Assembly: GCA_002297865.1 (NCBI GenBank)
Contig: DBKX01000083.1
Span: 1 to 6,848 of the forward strand
Reading direction: 5' to 3'
Length of the DNA stretch: 6,848 nucleotides
Source: Lachnoclostridium sp. UBA739
Lineage (GTDB): Bacteria > Bacillota_A > Clostridia > Lachnospirales > Lachnospiraceae
Below are positions 1 through 6,016 of the stretch, in pieces. Below the pieces are notes generated by a model that was given only the letters and a program-made list of their open reading frames with translations, was not told the DNA's origin and searched no databases. The position numbers and the translations under genes are program-made. Each line of letters begins with the position of its first letter. The first letter of the stretch is position 1.

Positions 1-619
1 TAATCTGATAGGGTTTTTTAGCATTATAAAATGTTGTATTCCCTCTAGTTTTCACCTGTGTTAGAGTGTCATCATATTCCACTAGTCCGGTTTCAGTAAG
101 AAGTGACATTTTCCCAGTTGTTCTATTGTTTTTGTTGGAATGAATGTAATCTAAGTCATCATCTGTGGTTATAAACATGGCCCCTATATGTTCGGATTGC
201 TGAATGATGATAGGATACTGTTTTTCATTAATCCTTAGGATGTGTTCCCCTGGGTTGACTTCTATTGGTTTCCCTTGCTGTATGGAAGTACCATTCCAAA
301 AAGCAGCGGTTTCATTGGTTGTCTCAAGGTTGAATCGAACAGAAGCAAGAGTTGCATAAGAAGGCAGCAAAAGGTAGTTCTTGCCATCTTTAAGATAGGA
401 TTTTATTTGACTTGCGGCTAGTGTATTTGCGGTAACAGGGGATTCGAAGAAACAGGTAATCTTTTCTTCGTGCTCCATTGTTATGCGTATTGTCTGTGTG
501 ATTGCAGACTGCTTTGTAATTGATGTCCTAGTGGTCGCCGTTACATTAATGTTATGGAAAATGTTTGTAAGCGATGTGGTAATCAATAATAGGACTGCTA
601 CATATTTCTGAAAGAGCAT
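1..619 (-). CDS. Secreted CotH-like protein, 5' part only (cut by left edge)
   Basis: The first 206 residues are visible and the frame stays open to the window edge. The start chosen is the ATG at 619: a perfect GGAGG lies 8 bases upstream, and the protein then opens with a signal-peptide-like segment (MLFQKYVAVLLLITTS). An in-frame ATG at 634 has no ribosome binding site and would itself overlap that GGAGG. After a Thr-rich stretch comes a domain with no family I can name. Residues of about 145-206 contain FITTDDDLDYIHSNK, then VKTRGNTTFYNAKKPYQI at the edge. The RGN(S/T)T...KKPYQI pattern is typical of the start of CotH-like kinase domains in clostridial secreted proteins; similar proteins are sometimes labelled SpoIID/LytB. 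The catalytic part lies outside the window, so kinase function cannot be judged. It is divergent from birA, and I found no convincing -10 box upstream. Confidence 0.6.
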   Translation of the reverse strand, partial: MLFQKYVAVLLLITTSLTNIFHNINVTATTRTSITKQSAITQTIRITMEHEEKITCFFESPVTANTLAASQIKSYLKDGKNYLLLPSYATLASVRFNLETTNETAAFWNGTSIQQGKPIEVNPGEHILRINEKQYPIIIQQSEHIGAMFITTDDDLDYIHSNKNNRTTGKMSLLTETGLVEYDDTLTQVKTRGNTTFYNAKKPYQI

Positions 620-725
620 TTCTTTTTCCTCCATGTAATTTGTGATTCACTTATTGCGTAAACTATATCGTCAAGATGGGGAAGACACTAAATTGTTTAT
701 TTTTGGTTAGAGAGGATTCCTTGCT

Positions 726-753
726 TTTCCATGTCTCAGAATTGTGATATAAT
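726..753 (+). promoter_or_regulatory. Extended -10 promoter of birA
   Basis: A perfect TATAAT at 748-753 is preceded by TGA at 745-747, giving an extended -10. The best -35 is TTTCCA at 726-731, with 16-base spacing and four of six consensus matches. Transcription would start near 760, giving a leader of about 60 nt before the ribosome binding site GAGGAG at 809-814. I see no palindromic biotin-operator-like sequence here. Confidence 0.65.
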
Positions 754-819
754 AGCACCATTCAGAACAGAGATAAAAGATTTGTATGAAAGGAAGCATA
801 TCAGAAAAGAGGAGTTCAT

Positions 820-1788
820 ATGAGTGTAAAACAAAAGACCCTTGAAGTCTTAGAAAATCATAGAGGCGAGTACATATCTGGAGGAGAACTTGCCAGTAGG
901 CTGCAAGTTAGCCGTAATGCCGTATGGAAAGCAATAAAGTCATTAGAACAAGAAGGATATGCAATTGATGCGGTAAAGAATAGGGGGTATCGTCTAGCAG
1001 AATACAATGATATATTATCGGAACAAAGCATCCAGAAATATTTATCAGATGAAAATGGAATTTTTCAATTACAGGTGGAGAAGAGTGTTATTTCTACCAA
1101 TGAACTGGTAAAGCAGCAGGCTTTTCAAGGCGCTAAGGAGGGACTGGTTGTAATTGCAGAAGAACAGACTTGTGGTAAAGAAAAGTCTGGAAGGGTGTTT
1201 TATTCTCCAAAAGGAACTGGAATTTATATGAGCATTTTATTAAGACCGGATGTGAAGGTGGAACAGGCACTCAATATTACCACAGCAGCAGCAGTTGCGG
1301 TTGCAAGGTCTATTGAGGTTGTATCAAGCCGAAAGGCTGAAATTATGTGGGTAAATGATATTTATTGCGATAATAAGAAAGTTTGCGGAATTTTAACAGA
1401 GGCTTCCTGTAATATTGAAACAAGCAAGCTTGATTATGTAGTGTTAGGAATTGGAATTCATGTGAAAATGCCAGAGCGAGGACTTCCAAGAGGTTTGGAA
1501 AATGAAACAGACTGTGTTTTTAATCAGACAGAGACAGATGTGAGAAGTCAACTGGCAGCAGAAGTATTAATGCAGTTTTGGGATTTCTATCTGAATTTAG
1601 ATAGAAAATCATTTTTAGAGGAATATAAGAAGCGTTCTTGTTTAATAGGAAAGGATGTTGTAATAGAGAGAAGAGATGGAGATAGGGAAGGCAGGGCAAT
1701 TGCGATTACTGACCAGTGTCATTTACTTGTACAGCTGCAAGATTGCAGTGTGGAAGAACTCTCAGCAGGAACGGTTCGATTAAAATAA
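820..1788 (+). CDS. birA: Bifunctional biotin--[biotin carboxyl carrier protein] ligase / biotin repressor
   Basis: BirA makes biotinyl-AMP from biotin and ATP in the cytoplasm and transfers biotin to carrier proteins; versions with an N-terminal helix-turn-helix also repress biotin genes. All parts of this larger (322-residue) form are present: winged HTH at about 1-60 (GELASRLQVSRNAVWKAIK, then GYRL), catalytic domain at about 85-265, and C-terminal SH3-like domain at about 275-322. Visible motifs are STN (92-94), EEQTCG (114-119), GTGIYMSILLRP (132-143), MWVND (176-180) and KKVCGILTE (186-194), the last with the Lys matching E. coli K183. Several usually conserved residues differ: the GRGRRGR loop reads GKEKSGR (119-125), KW.ND begins with Met, and GIG.N ends in His (214). 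GAGGAG 5 bases upstream supports this ATG. No biotin-synthesis or carboxylase gene is adjacent. Family assignment is firm; full activity is less certain. Confidence 0.93.
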   Translation: MSVKQKTLEVLENHRGEYISGGELASRLQVSRNAVWKAIKSLEQEGYAIDAVKNRGYRLAEYNDILSEQSIQKYLSDENGIFQLQVEKSVISTNELVKQQAFQGAKEGLVVIAEEQTCGKEKSGRVFYSPKGTGIYMSILLRPDVKVEQALNITTAAAVAVARSIEVVSSRKAEIMWVNDIYCDNKKVCGILTEASCNIETSKLDYVVLGIGIHVKMPERGLPRGLENETDCVFNQTETDVRSQLAAEVLMQFWDFYLNLDRKSFLEEYKKRSCLIGKDVVIERRDGDREGRAIAITDQCHLLVQLQDCSVEELSAGTVRLK

Positions 1789-1922
1789 AATTCATAGAAT
1801 ACAAACTTTCCGTTTTTTTCTGTTCGAACTAAGCCTGCCTCTTTTAAGATGGACAATTGATGCGTAACAGTTGCTTCCGTCATAGAGAAAGAGGAAGAAA
1901 TATTACCTCCAGCAAAATATAA
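1789..1922 (-). pseudogene. Remnant of an ArsR/SdpR-type winged-helix repressor
   Basis: Read on the minus strand, this stretch encodes FAGGNISSSFSM followed by TEATVTHQLSILKEAGLV and RTEKNGKFVFYEF. That matches the recognition helix and wing of ArsR-family autorepressors of the SdpR kind (general pattern AGEIAEHF.MS..TVSHHL..LKEAGLV...+.G+.+.Y.L). Only about 43 residues of a protein usually near 90-100 remain. The N-terminal helices are missing: an in-frame TAA lies at 1923-1925. The C-terminal helix is also missing: similarity stops exactly where the birA stop codon begins, after which the frame runs on antisense into birA. An internal ATG at 1883 has no good start context. I read it as a decayed gene whose end was lost next to birA. 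Family recognition is by eye. Confidence 0.6.
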
Positions 1923-2050
1923 TTAGAAGAAGTTCTATTAGATAAACATTTTCAACGCTCTAGGCAAAATCCTTTGAATAGCTGTCCACAATATTGTGAC
2001 GAAATTTGTTTCCTGTATCCAGAAGATATGAATACCAATATTGTAAACAA
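1923..2050. other. Non-coding remainder of the birA-rpsT gap
   Basis: No gene that I can support lies here. The stretch holds a perfect 12-base palindrome CACAATATTGTG at 1987-1998, and its core CAATATTG recurs at 2036-2043. A plus-strand frame stays open from 1926 through the terminator and encodes three closely spaced Cys (CPQYCDEIC), but it has no start codon or ribosome binding site and resembles no family known to me. Further debris from the lost repressor locus is possible. Confidence 0.4.
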
Positions 2051-2090
2051 AAAAGCGCTAACCCCATTTGACAGATGGGGGAGCGCTTTT
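2051..2090 (-). terminator. Rho-independent terminator of rpsT, possibly bidirectional
   Basis: The arms AAAAGCGCT (2051-2059) and AGCGCTTTT (2082-2090) pair, and inside them CCCCAT (2062-2067) pairs with ATGGGG (2075-2080) around a 7-base loop. On the minus strand the hairpin ends in a run of six T, which suits rpsT termination about 60 bases after its stop codon. On the plus strand it ends in four T, so it may also stop birA transcripts, which have no nearer terminator. Confidence 0.88.
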
Positions 2091-2151
2091 GTGATTCAGA
2101 CAGTTGCAGCACGACTGCCCTCTGGAGCTGAATCGGAAGAGTGATCTATTA

Positions 2152-2415
2152 TTAAGCCAACTTGTTTACAGCAACGGATAGACGGGAAACTTTACGAGAA
2201 GCGTTTTTCTTGTGATAAACGCCCTTGCTTGCAGCTTTATCAATTTCTACAGTAGCATCTTTTAATGCAGCTTTTGCTGCTTCTGCATCATTTGCATCAA
2301 TTGCAGCATAAACTTTCTTAATAGATGTTTTTACCTTAGATTTGATTGCCTTGTTTCTTTCTGCCTTAGTTTGATTTACTAAAATTCTCTTTTTCGCTGA
2401 TTTAATGTTAGCCAA
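2152..2415 (-). CDS. rpsT: 30S ribosomal protein S20
   Basis: S20 is a small basic helical protein that binds 16S rRNA early in 30S assembly. The product has 87 residues, the normal family length. It begins MANIKSAKKR, keeps the conserved (K/Q)...RN pattern (NQTKAERNKAIKSK), has an Ala-rich middle (IDANDAEAAKAALKDA), and ends with the signature KGVYHKKNASRKVSRL. The start is the TTG at 2415: GGAGG at 2424-2428 sits 8 bases upstream, and the protein then opens exactly as in the family. A longer reading from a TTG at 2430 would add five residues overlapping that ribosome binding site and is rejected. A weak TTG start is also known for E. coli rpsT, where S20 limits its own translation; whether that holds here is unknown. 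It has its own promoter and terminator, and lies downstream of the EIIA gene. Confidence 0.97.
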   Translation of the reverse strand: MANIKSAKKRILVNQTKAERNKAIKSKVKTSIKKVYAAIDANDAEAAKAALKDATVEIDKAASKGVYHKKNASRKVSRLSVAVNKLA

Positions 2416-2480
2416 TTCGAGCACCTCCAAAATTATTCATAAACTATTTTTTACTTATCGCATCTGCGACGTTACTGCTT

Positions 2481-2544
2481 GTTGACCTGTCAAAGTCAAC
2501 GTATTTACATTAAGCCGGACACGGACGTACTAATGTAAACATAC
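2481..2544 (-). promoter_or_regulatory. Structured 5' leader of rpsT (candidate autoregulatory element)
   Basis: From the predicted transcription start near 2544 to the TTG start is about 130 nt. The leader RNA can form two hairpins in a row. The first pairs a perfect 9-base arm at 2531-2539 (TAATGTAAA on the plus strand) with 2504-2512 (TTTACATTA), extendable at its base by GTA/TAC across a small bulge; its loop carries a CGGAC direct repeat. The second pairs GTTGAC (2481-2486) with GTCAAC (2495-2500). Neither is followed by a T run, so they are not terminators. Protein-binding leaders are common for ribosomal protein genes, but I cannot match this to a described class. Confidence 0.4.
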
Positions 2545-2550
2545 TATTAT

Positions 2551-2579
2551 ATATTAGTACAAACTACTTGATGTGTCAA
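2551..2579 (-). promoter_or_regulatory. SigA-type promoter of rpsT
   Basis: On the minus strand a perfect TTGACA (2574-2579) is followed after 17 bases by TAATAT (2551-2556). A perfect TATAAT lies a few bases further on (2546-2551), but at a poor 22-base spacing. The promoter sits just after the EIIA stop codon, so rpsT has its own transcription start. Confidence 0.72.
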
Positions 2580-2597
2580 TATCTCTATGGAAGAAAT

Positions 2598-3116
2598 TCA
2601 TCGGATTTCGAAGATAATATCTTCCAATGTTACATTTTTATCAGTATAAGAGAGTAACCTTTGTGTGTTGGGAAGATTAGTAATGAGGACAGATAGAGCA
2701 GGGGATATGGCGTGCTTTTTCAATTTCACTAAGTCAAATTCGGCGATAAGCTGACCCTGTTTCACTTCTTGACCTTCTGTTACAAACATTTGAAAACCAT
2801 TTTCTTTTAGTTTTTCAGTCCCTATTCTAATATGAAGAAATAAGTCGAGATTAGTACAAGTTCGGATACCAAAGGCATGACGGTAAGGAAATATAAACTC
2901 TATTTTTCCGTCTACAGGGGCATAGACTTTATTGTCGGCTGGTAAAATCATAATTCCATCGCCAACAAGTTTTTGCGAATAAGCTGGGTCTTTCGAATCT
3001 GTTATACTTTTTGCAAGTCCCCTAACAGGAGAAAAAAAGCGATAACCGTCGGATTCTTTATTGGAACTTTTTGAATTTTTTGAATCGTTCTTAAATAATC
3101 TGCTAAAACAGTTCAT
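2598..3116 (-). CDS. PTS system EIIA component, glucose (Crr) type, single domain
   Basis: EIIA of this type takes phosphate from HPr on a histidine and passes it to an EIIB domain during sugar uptake. The 172-residue product has a polar linker (about 8-24) and then the EIIA fold: FFSPVRGLAKSI, DPAYSQKLVGDGIMILP, VYAPVDGKIEFIFPYRHAFGI, LDLFLHIRIGT, GQEVKQGQLIAEFDL and a C-terminal VLITNLP. Both active-site histidines are present: H80 (RHAFGI) and the phospho-acceptor H95 (LFLHI). The usual H.GIDT after the acceptor is HIRIGT, with Arg for Gly and Gly for Asp. No EIIB/EIIC gene is near, so its partner and sugar are unknown. ATG 3116 is chosen from the family start; an AAGGTGG-like site lies 12 bases upstream, rather far. 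The frame also stays open upstream to a GTG at 3212, which would add a hydrophobic segment. It is divergent from pyrC, and no terminator separates it from rpsT. Confidence 0.85.
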   Translation of the reverse strand: MNCFSRLFKNDSKNSKSSNKESDGYRFFSPVRGLAKSITDSKDPAYSQKLVGDGIMILPADNKVYAPVDGKIEFIFPYRHAFGIRTCTNLDLFLHIRIGTEKLKENGFQMFVTEGQEVKQGQLIAEFDLVKLKKHAISPALSVLITNLPNTQRLLSYTDKNVTLEDIIFEIR

Positions 3117-3206
3117 ATCGTAACATTGCCACCTTTTTTGAAAATTATCTAATAGAATTATTAGCAAAATAAGAAAAAACATGCACAAAGTGTTTAGATA
3201 TCCAGT

Positions 3207-3235
3207 TTGCACCGAAAAAAGAAGTGTGATAGACT
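3207..3235 (+). promoter_or_regulatory. Promoter of pyrC
   Basis: TTGCAC (3207-3212) and TAGACT (3230-3235) are spaced by 17 bases, with TGA immediately before the -10 (extended -10). The predicted start near 3242 leaves a leader of only about 23 nt before the pyrC ATG, too short for a PyrR-type attenuator. Confidence 0.55.
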
Positions 3236-3264
3236 AGTTGGCAAAAGAACATTGGAGGCAGAAT

Positions 3265-4533
3265 ATGATCCTTATAAAGAACGGAACTTTGGTACGCCCA
3301 GAGTCCATGACAATAGAACAGAAAAGTATTGTAATAGAAGATGGCAGGATAAAAGAAATTGGAGATGGCTATCAAGATGCAGATTTTGAGCAGGTAATCG
3401 ATGCAAAAGGAATGATGGTTGCACCAGGTTTAATAGATGTTCATGTACACTTTCGTGATCCAGGATTTACATACAAGGAGGATACGATAACAGGCGCTAA
3501 TGCAGCAAAAAAAGGTGGATTTACAACGGTAATTACTATGGCGAATACAAAACCAGCCGTAGATAATGTGGAAACGCTTGCGTATGTATTAAACAGAGGA
3601 AAAGAAACCGGTATTCATGTTATCCCTTCTGCAGCTATTTCAATCGGATTAAAAGGGGAAGAATTAGTGAATATGGAAGAATTGAAAATCCATGGAGCAA
3701 TAGGATTTACTGATGATGGGATTCCCCTAATGAGTGAAACCCTTGTATATGAAGCCATGAAGGAAGCGAAAAGGTTAGATGTTCCACTTAGTTTTCATGA
3801 GGAAGACCAGAATTTTATTGAAAACAGTGGAGTGAACAAAGGAGTAGTATCTGAAAAGCTAGGATTTGGTGGTGCCAGTGCATTAGCTGAGGATATCTTG
3901 GTTGCCAGAGACGGAATGCTTGCATTGGAGACAGGCTGTACCGTTAATATCCAGCACATAAGTTCGAAGAATTCTGTAGCACTAGTGAAAATGTATAAAG
4001 CAATGGGAGCTTCTATTTTTGCAGAAGCAACGCCCCATCATTTCAGCTTAGATGAGTCTGCAGTGCTAGAGCACGGGACATTGGCTAAGATGAATCCTCC
4101 GCTTCGTACAAAAGAAGACCAGCAGGCAATTATTGAGGGATTAAAAGATGGAACCATTGATATCATTGCAACGGATCATGCACCACATGCGAAAGAGGAA
4201 AAGGAAAAACCATTTACTCAGGCACCAAGTGGAATTATTGGATTAGAGACTTCCCTAGCACTGGGAATAACCAATCTTGTGAAAAAGGGACACTTAACGA
4301 TGCCAGAATTGATTGGAAAGATGACTTTAAATCCAGCAAAACTTTATCAGCTTGATTATGGAACTTTAGAACCAGGAAAATGTGCGGATATGGTGATATT
4401 TGATCCAGATGAGGAGTGGACAGTGGATGGATTTGTGTCAAAAGCAAGCAATTCACCATTTTCTGGTGCAACATTGAATGGAAAAGTGCATTATACAATA
4501 TGTAATGGAAAAGTAGTGTATGAAGCAAAATAA
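3265..4533 (+). CDS. pyrC: Dihydroorotase (pyrimidine biosynthesis)
   Basis: PyrC interconverts N-carbamoyl-L-aspartate and L-dihydroorotate, the third step of UMP synthesis, in the cytoplasm. The 422-residue product is a full-length class I (Bacillus/Aquifex-type) enzyme of the amidohydrolase superfamily. Key features are the zinc motif DVHVHFRDPG (H60, H62), MANTKPAVDN, the metal-site FTDDG (D150/D151), SFHEED (H178), NIQHIS (H231), ATPHHFSL, KMNPPLR and ATDHAPH (D304). The C-terminal part (LEPGKCADMVIFDP, then SPFSGATLNGKV) is the usual closing beta region. ATG 3265 is chosen because GGAGG (3254-3258) lies 6 bases upstream and MILIKNG is the family start; an upstream in-frame TTG at 3238 lacks a ribosome binding site. 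No other pyr gene is in the window. The gene is divergent from the EIIA and convergent with the permease. All expected catalytic residues appear intact. Confidence 0.97.
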   Translation: MILIKNGTLVRPESMTIEQKSIVIEDGRIKEIGDGYQDADFEQVIDAKGMMVAPGLIDVHVHFRDPGFTYKEDTITGANAAKKGGFTTVITMANTKPAVDNVETLAYVLNRGKETGIHVIPSAAISIGLKGEELVNMEELKIHGAIGFTDDGIPLMSETLVYEAMKEAKRLDVPLSFHEEDQNFIENSGVNKGVVSEKLGFGGASALAEDILVARDGMLALETGCTVNIQHISSKNSVALVKMYKAMGASIFAEATPHHFSLDESAVLEHGTLAKMNPPLRTKEDQQAIIEGLKDGTIDIIATDHAPHAKEEKEKPFTQAPSGIIGLETSLALGITNLVKKGHLTMPELIGKMTLNPAKLYQLDYGTLEPGKCADMVIFDPDEEWTVDGFVSKASNSPFSGATLNGKVHYTICNGKVVYEAK

Positions 4534-4538
4534 GATAG

Positions 4539-4584
4539 AGCTGCCATTTCACAAGCAGGTGAAGTAGCAGCTTTTATTATTTTC
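4539..4584 (+). terminator. Rho-independent terminator of pyrC
   Basis: Starting 5 bases after the pyrC stop codon, AGCTGC (4539-4544) pairs with GCAGCT (4567-4572). An inner stem TTCAC/GTGAA lies across a symmetric CAT/GTA internal loop, and the hairpin is followed by the T-rich tail TTTTATTATTTTC. Confidence 0.85.
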
Positions 4585-4618
4585 AATATTATTTATTAAA
4601 CTTATTCATAAGGCAAGG

Positions 4619-4639
4619 AAAAAAGCCCCTTGTGGGGCT
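4619..4639 (-). terminator. Rho-independent terminator of the amino-acid permease gene
   Basis: On the minus strand AGCCCC (4634-4639) pairs with GGGGCT (4624-4629) around a 4-base loop, followed by a run of six T (4619-4624 region). It lies about 10 bases beyond the permease stop codon. Together with the pyrC terminator it insulates the two convergent genes. Confidence 0.88.
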
Positions 4640-4648
4640 AAATATGCA

Positions 4649-5977
4649 TTAACGAGAAGTCTTTTTGGAATAGAAGTATCCAACTATCATAATTCCACAA
4701 AAGATAACCATCGAAACTTCAAATAGTGGATTCGTTAAGGTGCCACTAAAAATAATGATAGAACCAATAATTGCAAAAATAGGATTGATATAGCCCTTCC
4801 AGATTCCTTGTACTTCTCCACGTTTTGCCATACGGATAACAGTAAAATACAGTATAATGTAAGTCAGGTAGCTTAAACAGATGGAAACTTCTGAAATATC
4901 TGCAGAAACGTCTAATTTCTTCACTACATAGTTAAATATCGTCCAAATAAGCATTATTACCAAGCTTAATACCCCTGAAGCCACAGAAAAGTTGGTGTTC
5001 TCGTCTTGGGACTTACAAAGAACTTTCTTAAATGGAAACATATTGTTAGAAGCCAGTGTATATGGCATACGAATATAGGCAAGAGCAAGACCATTCAGTG
5101 TTCCGAGTACAGATATTACAATAAATATAAGTACTAATTTAGCACCAAATGAACCCAATAACTGAGTTGCTGCAATATAAACACTGGAATCACCATGTGC
5201 TAATACAGATTCTATTCCTAATAGAGAAGTAATACCAACATAGTAAGCAATATAAACAAATAGAATCAGAATTGGTGCAATCGTTAACGCAATCGGAAGA
5301 TTCTTTTTGCTGTTTTTAATCTCATGGGACAGAGTGGTTGAAACAGTCCAGCCGTCAAATGAGAAAGCAATTGGTGCAAATGCAGCAATCCAAGTAAAGG
5401 ATTTGGCAGTTTGGCCAAATTGCATCATATCATTTTGTACGATTTCACCTGGATTACCAAGAACAATTCCTAACAACGCAATTACTAGTAGAGGAATTAG
5501 TTTAATTATCATAGTGGCATTCTGAATATATCCTCCAAATTTTGCGGAGAAAATATTCATTCCGAAGATAGCAATGGAAATTAAGATAGCAATACAAGTT
5601 TTAATTTCCAATGAAGGATTTATTGCAAAAAGCTGGCATAGGTAAATGCTTGCCACTTCTGCTACAATTGAGATTAATGTTGGGAAGTATACGAATAATT
5701 GAAACCAGCCAAATGCACAAGCAATGTCTGTATTTATAAACTCTTCTGCATAAGCAATGATGCCTCCACGACGATCCGTACGCATGGCAAGTTGGGAAAT
5801 GGTTAAAGAACCAAACACGATTGCGATTGAGGCAATAATAAAGACAAGAATTCCTAACAGCATATTTCCATGAGTATAGTGTAAAATATCATCTGCTTTA
5901 AAGAAAATTCCTGAGCCAATTACAATGCCAGTAATCATGCAAATCGCAGTAAATAAACTATATTTTCTTTCTTTCAC
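4649..5977 (-). CDS. APC-superfamily amino-acid permease (LAT/SteT-like)
   Basis: This is a 442-residue integral membrane transporter with about 12 hydrophobic segments (roughly 8-28, 39-63, 82-118, 126-142, 154-174, 194-213, 228-250, 279-300, 329-350, 362-382, 396-413, 418-436). TM1 carries the unwound GIVIGSGIFF motif (17-26) that contacts the amino-acid backbone in this superfamily. RRGGIIAYAEEF (69-80) matches the conserved loop after TM2, AFSFDGW (204-210) lies in TM6, and GLALAYIRMPYTLASNNMFP (296-315) is typical of the LAT branch, which includes the serine/threonine exchanger SteT. The substrate cannot be read from sequence, and exchange versus proton symport is open. The start is GTG at 5977, with AGAAAGGA 7 bases upstream. 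It is a single-gene unit, convergent with pyrC and divergent from the lipoprotein gene. Confidence 0.9.
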   Translation of the reverse strand: MKERKYSLFTAICMITGIVIGSGIFFKADDILHYTHGNMLLGILVFIIASIAIVFGSLTISQLAMRTDRRGGIIAYAEEFINTDIACAFGWFQLFVYFPTLISIVAEVASIYLCQLFAINPSLEIKTCIAILISIAIFGMNIFSAKFGGYIQNATMIIKLIPLLVIALLGIVLGNPGEIVQNDMMQFGQTAKSFTWIAAFAPIAFSFDGWTVSTTLSHEIKNSKKNLPIALTIAPILILFVYIAYYVGITSLLGIESVLAHGDSSVYIAATQLLGSFGAKLVLIFIVISVLGTLNGLALAYIRMPYTLASNNMFPFKKVLCKSQDENTNFSVASGVLSLVIMLIWTIFNYVVKKLDVSADISEVSICLSYLTYIILYFTVIRMAKRGEVQGIWKGYINPIFAIIGSIIIFSGTLTNPLFEVSMVIFCGIMIVGYFYSKKTSR

Positions 5978-6007
5978 GATAGTATCCTTTCTTGTTATTT
6001 TGCAAAC

Positions 6008-6016
6008 AGAATATCA
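6008..6016 (-). promoter_or_regulatory. Possible extended -10 box of the permease gene
   Basis: On the minus strand TGA precedes TATTCT (6008-6013), four of six -10 consensus matches, about 30 bases upstream of the GTG start. The -35 region is weak: the best is CTGTTA at 18-base spacing. A basal or activator-dependent promoter would look like this, but chance is also likely in such AT-rich DNA. Confidence 0.33.

Noticed and set aside
620..634. ATG at 634 as start of the CotH-like gene
   Set aside because: It has no upstream ribosome binding site, and its first codons contain the GGAGG that fits the ATG at 619.
669..674. TTGACG on the minus strand as a -35 box for the CotH-like gene
   Set aside because: No acceptable -10 sequence lies 16-18 bases downstream, so I do not call a promoter.
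1926..2050. Plus-strand frame with clustered cysteines (CPQYCDEIC)
   Set aside because: It has no start codon or ribosome binding site and reads straight through the terminator hairpin. A protein-level match in relatives would reopen it.
3145..3375. Minus-strand open frame across the EIIA/pyrC intergenic region
   Set aside because: It overlaps the pyrC promoter and 5' end antisense, has no ribosome binding site, and the product resembles no family; it is a by-product of AT-rich DNA.
3207..3389. Plus-strand open frame overlapping the start of pyrC in another frame
   Set aside because: It shares DNA with the well-supported pyrC start, has no start signals of its own, and is of low-complexity basic composition.
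4235..4552. Minus-strand open frame antisense to the end of pyrC
   Set aside because: It is fully antisense to conserved pyrC sequence and spans the pyrC terminator; no ribosome binding site.
5307..5525. Plus-strand open frame inside the permease gene
   Set aside because: It is antisense to conserved transmembrane segments of the permease, with no start context.
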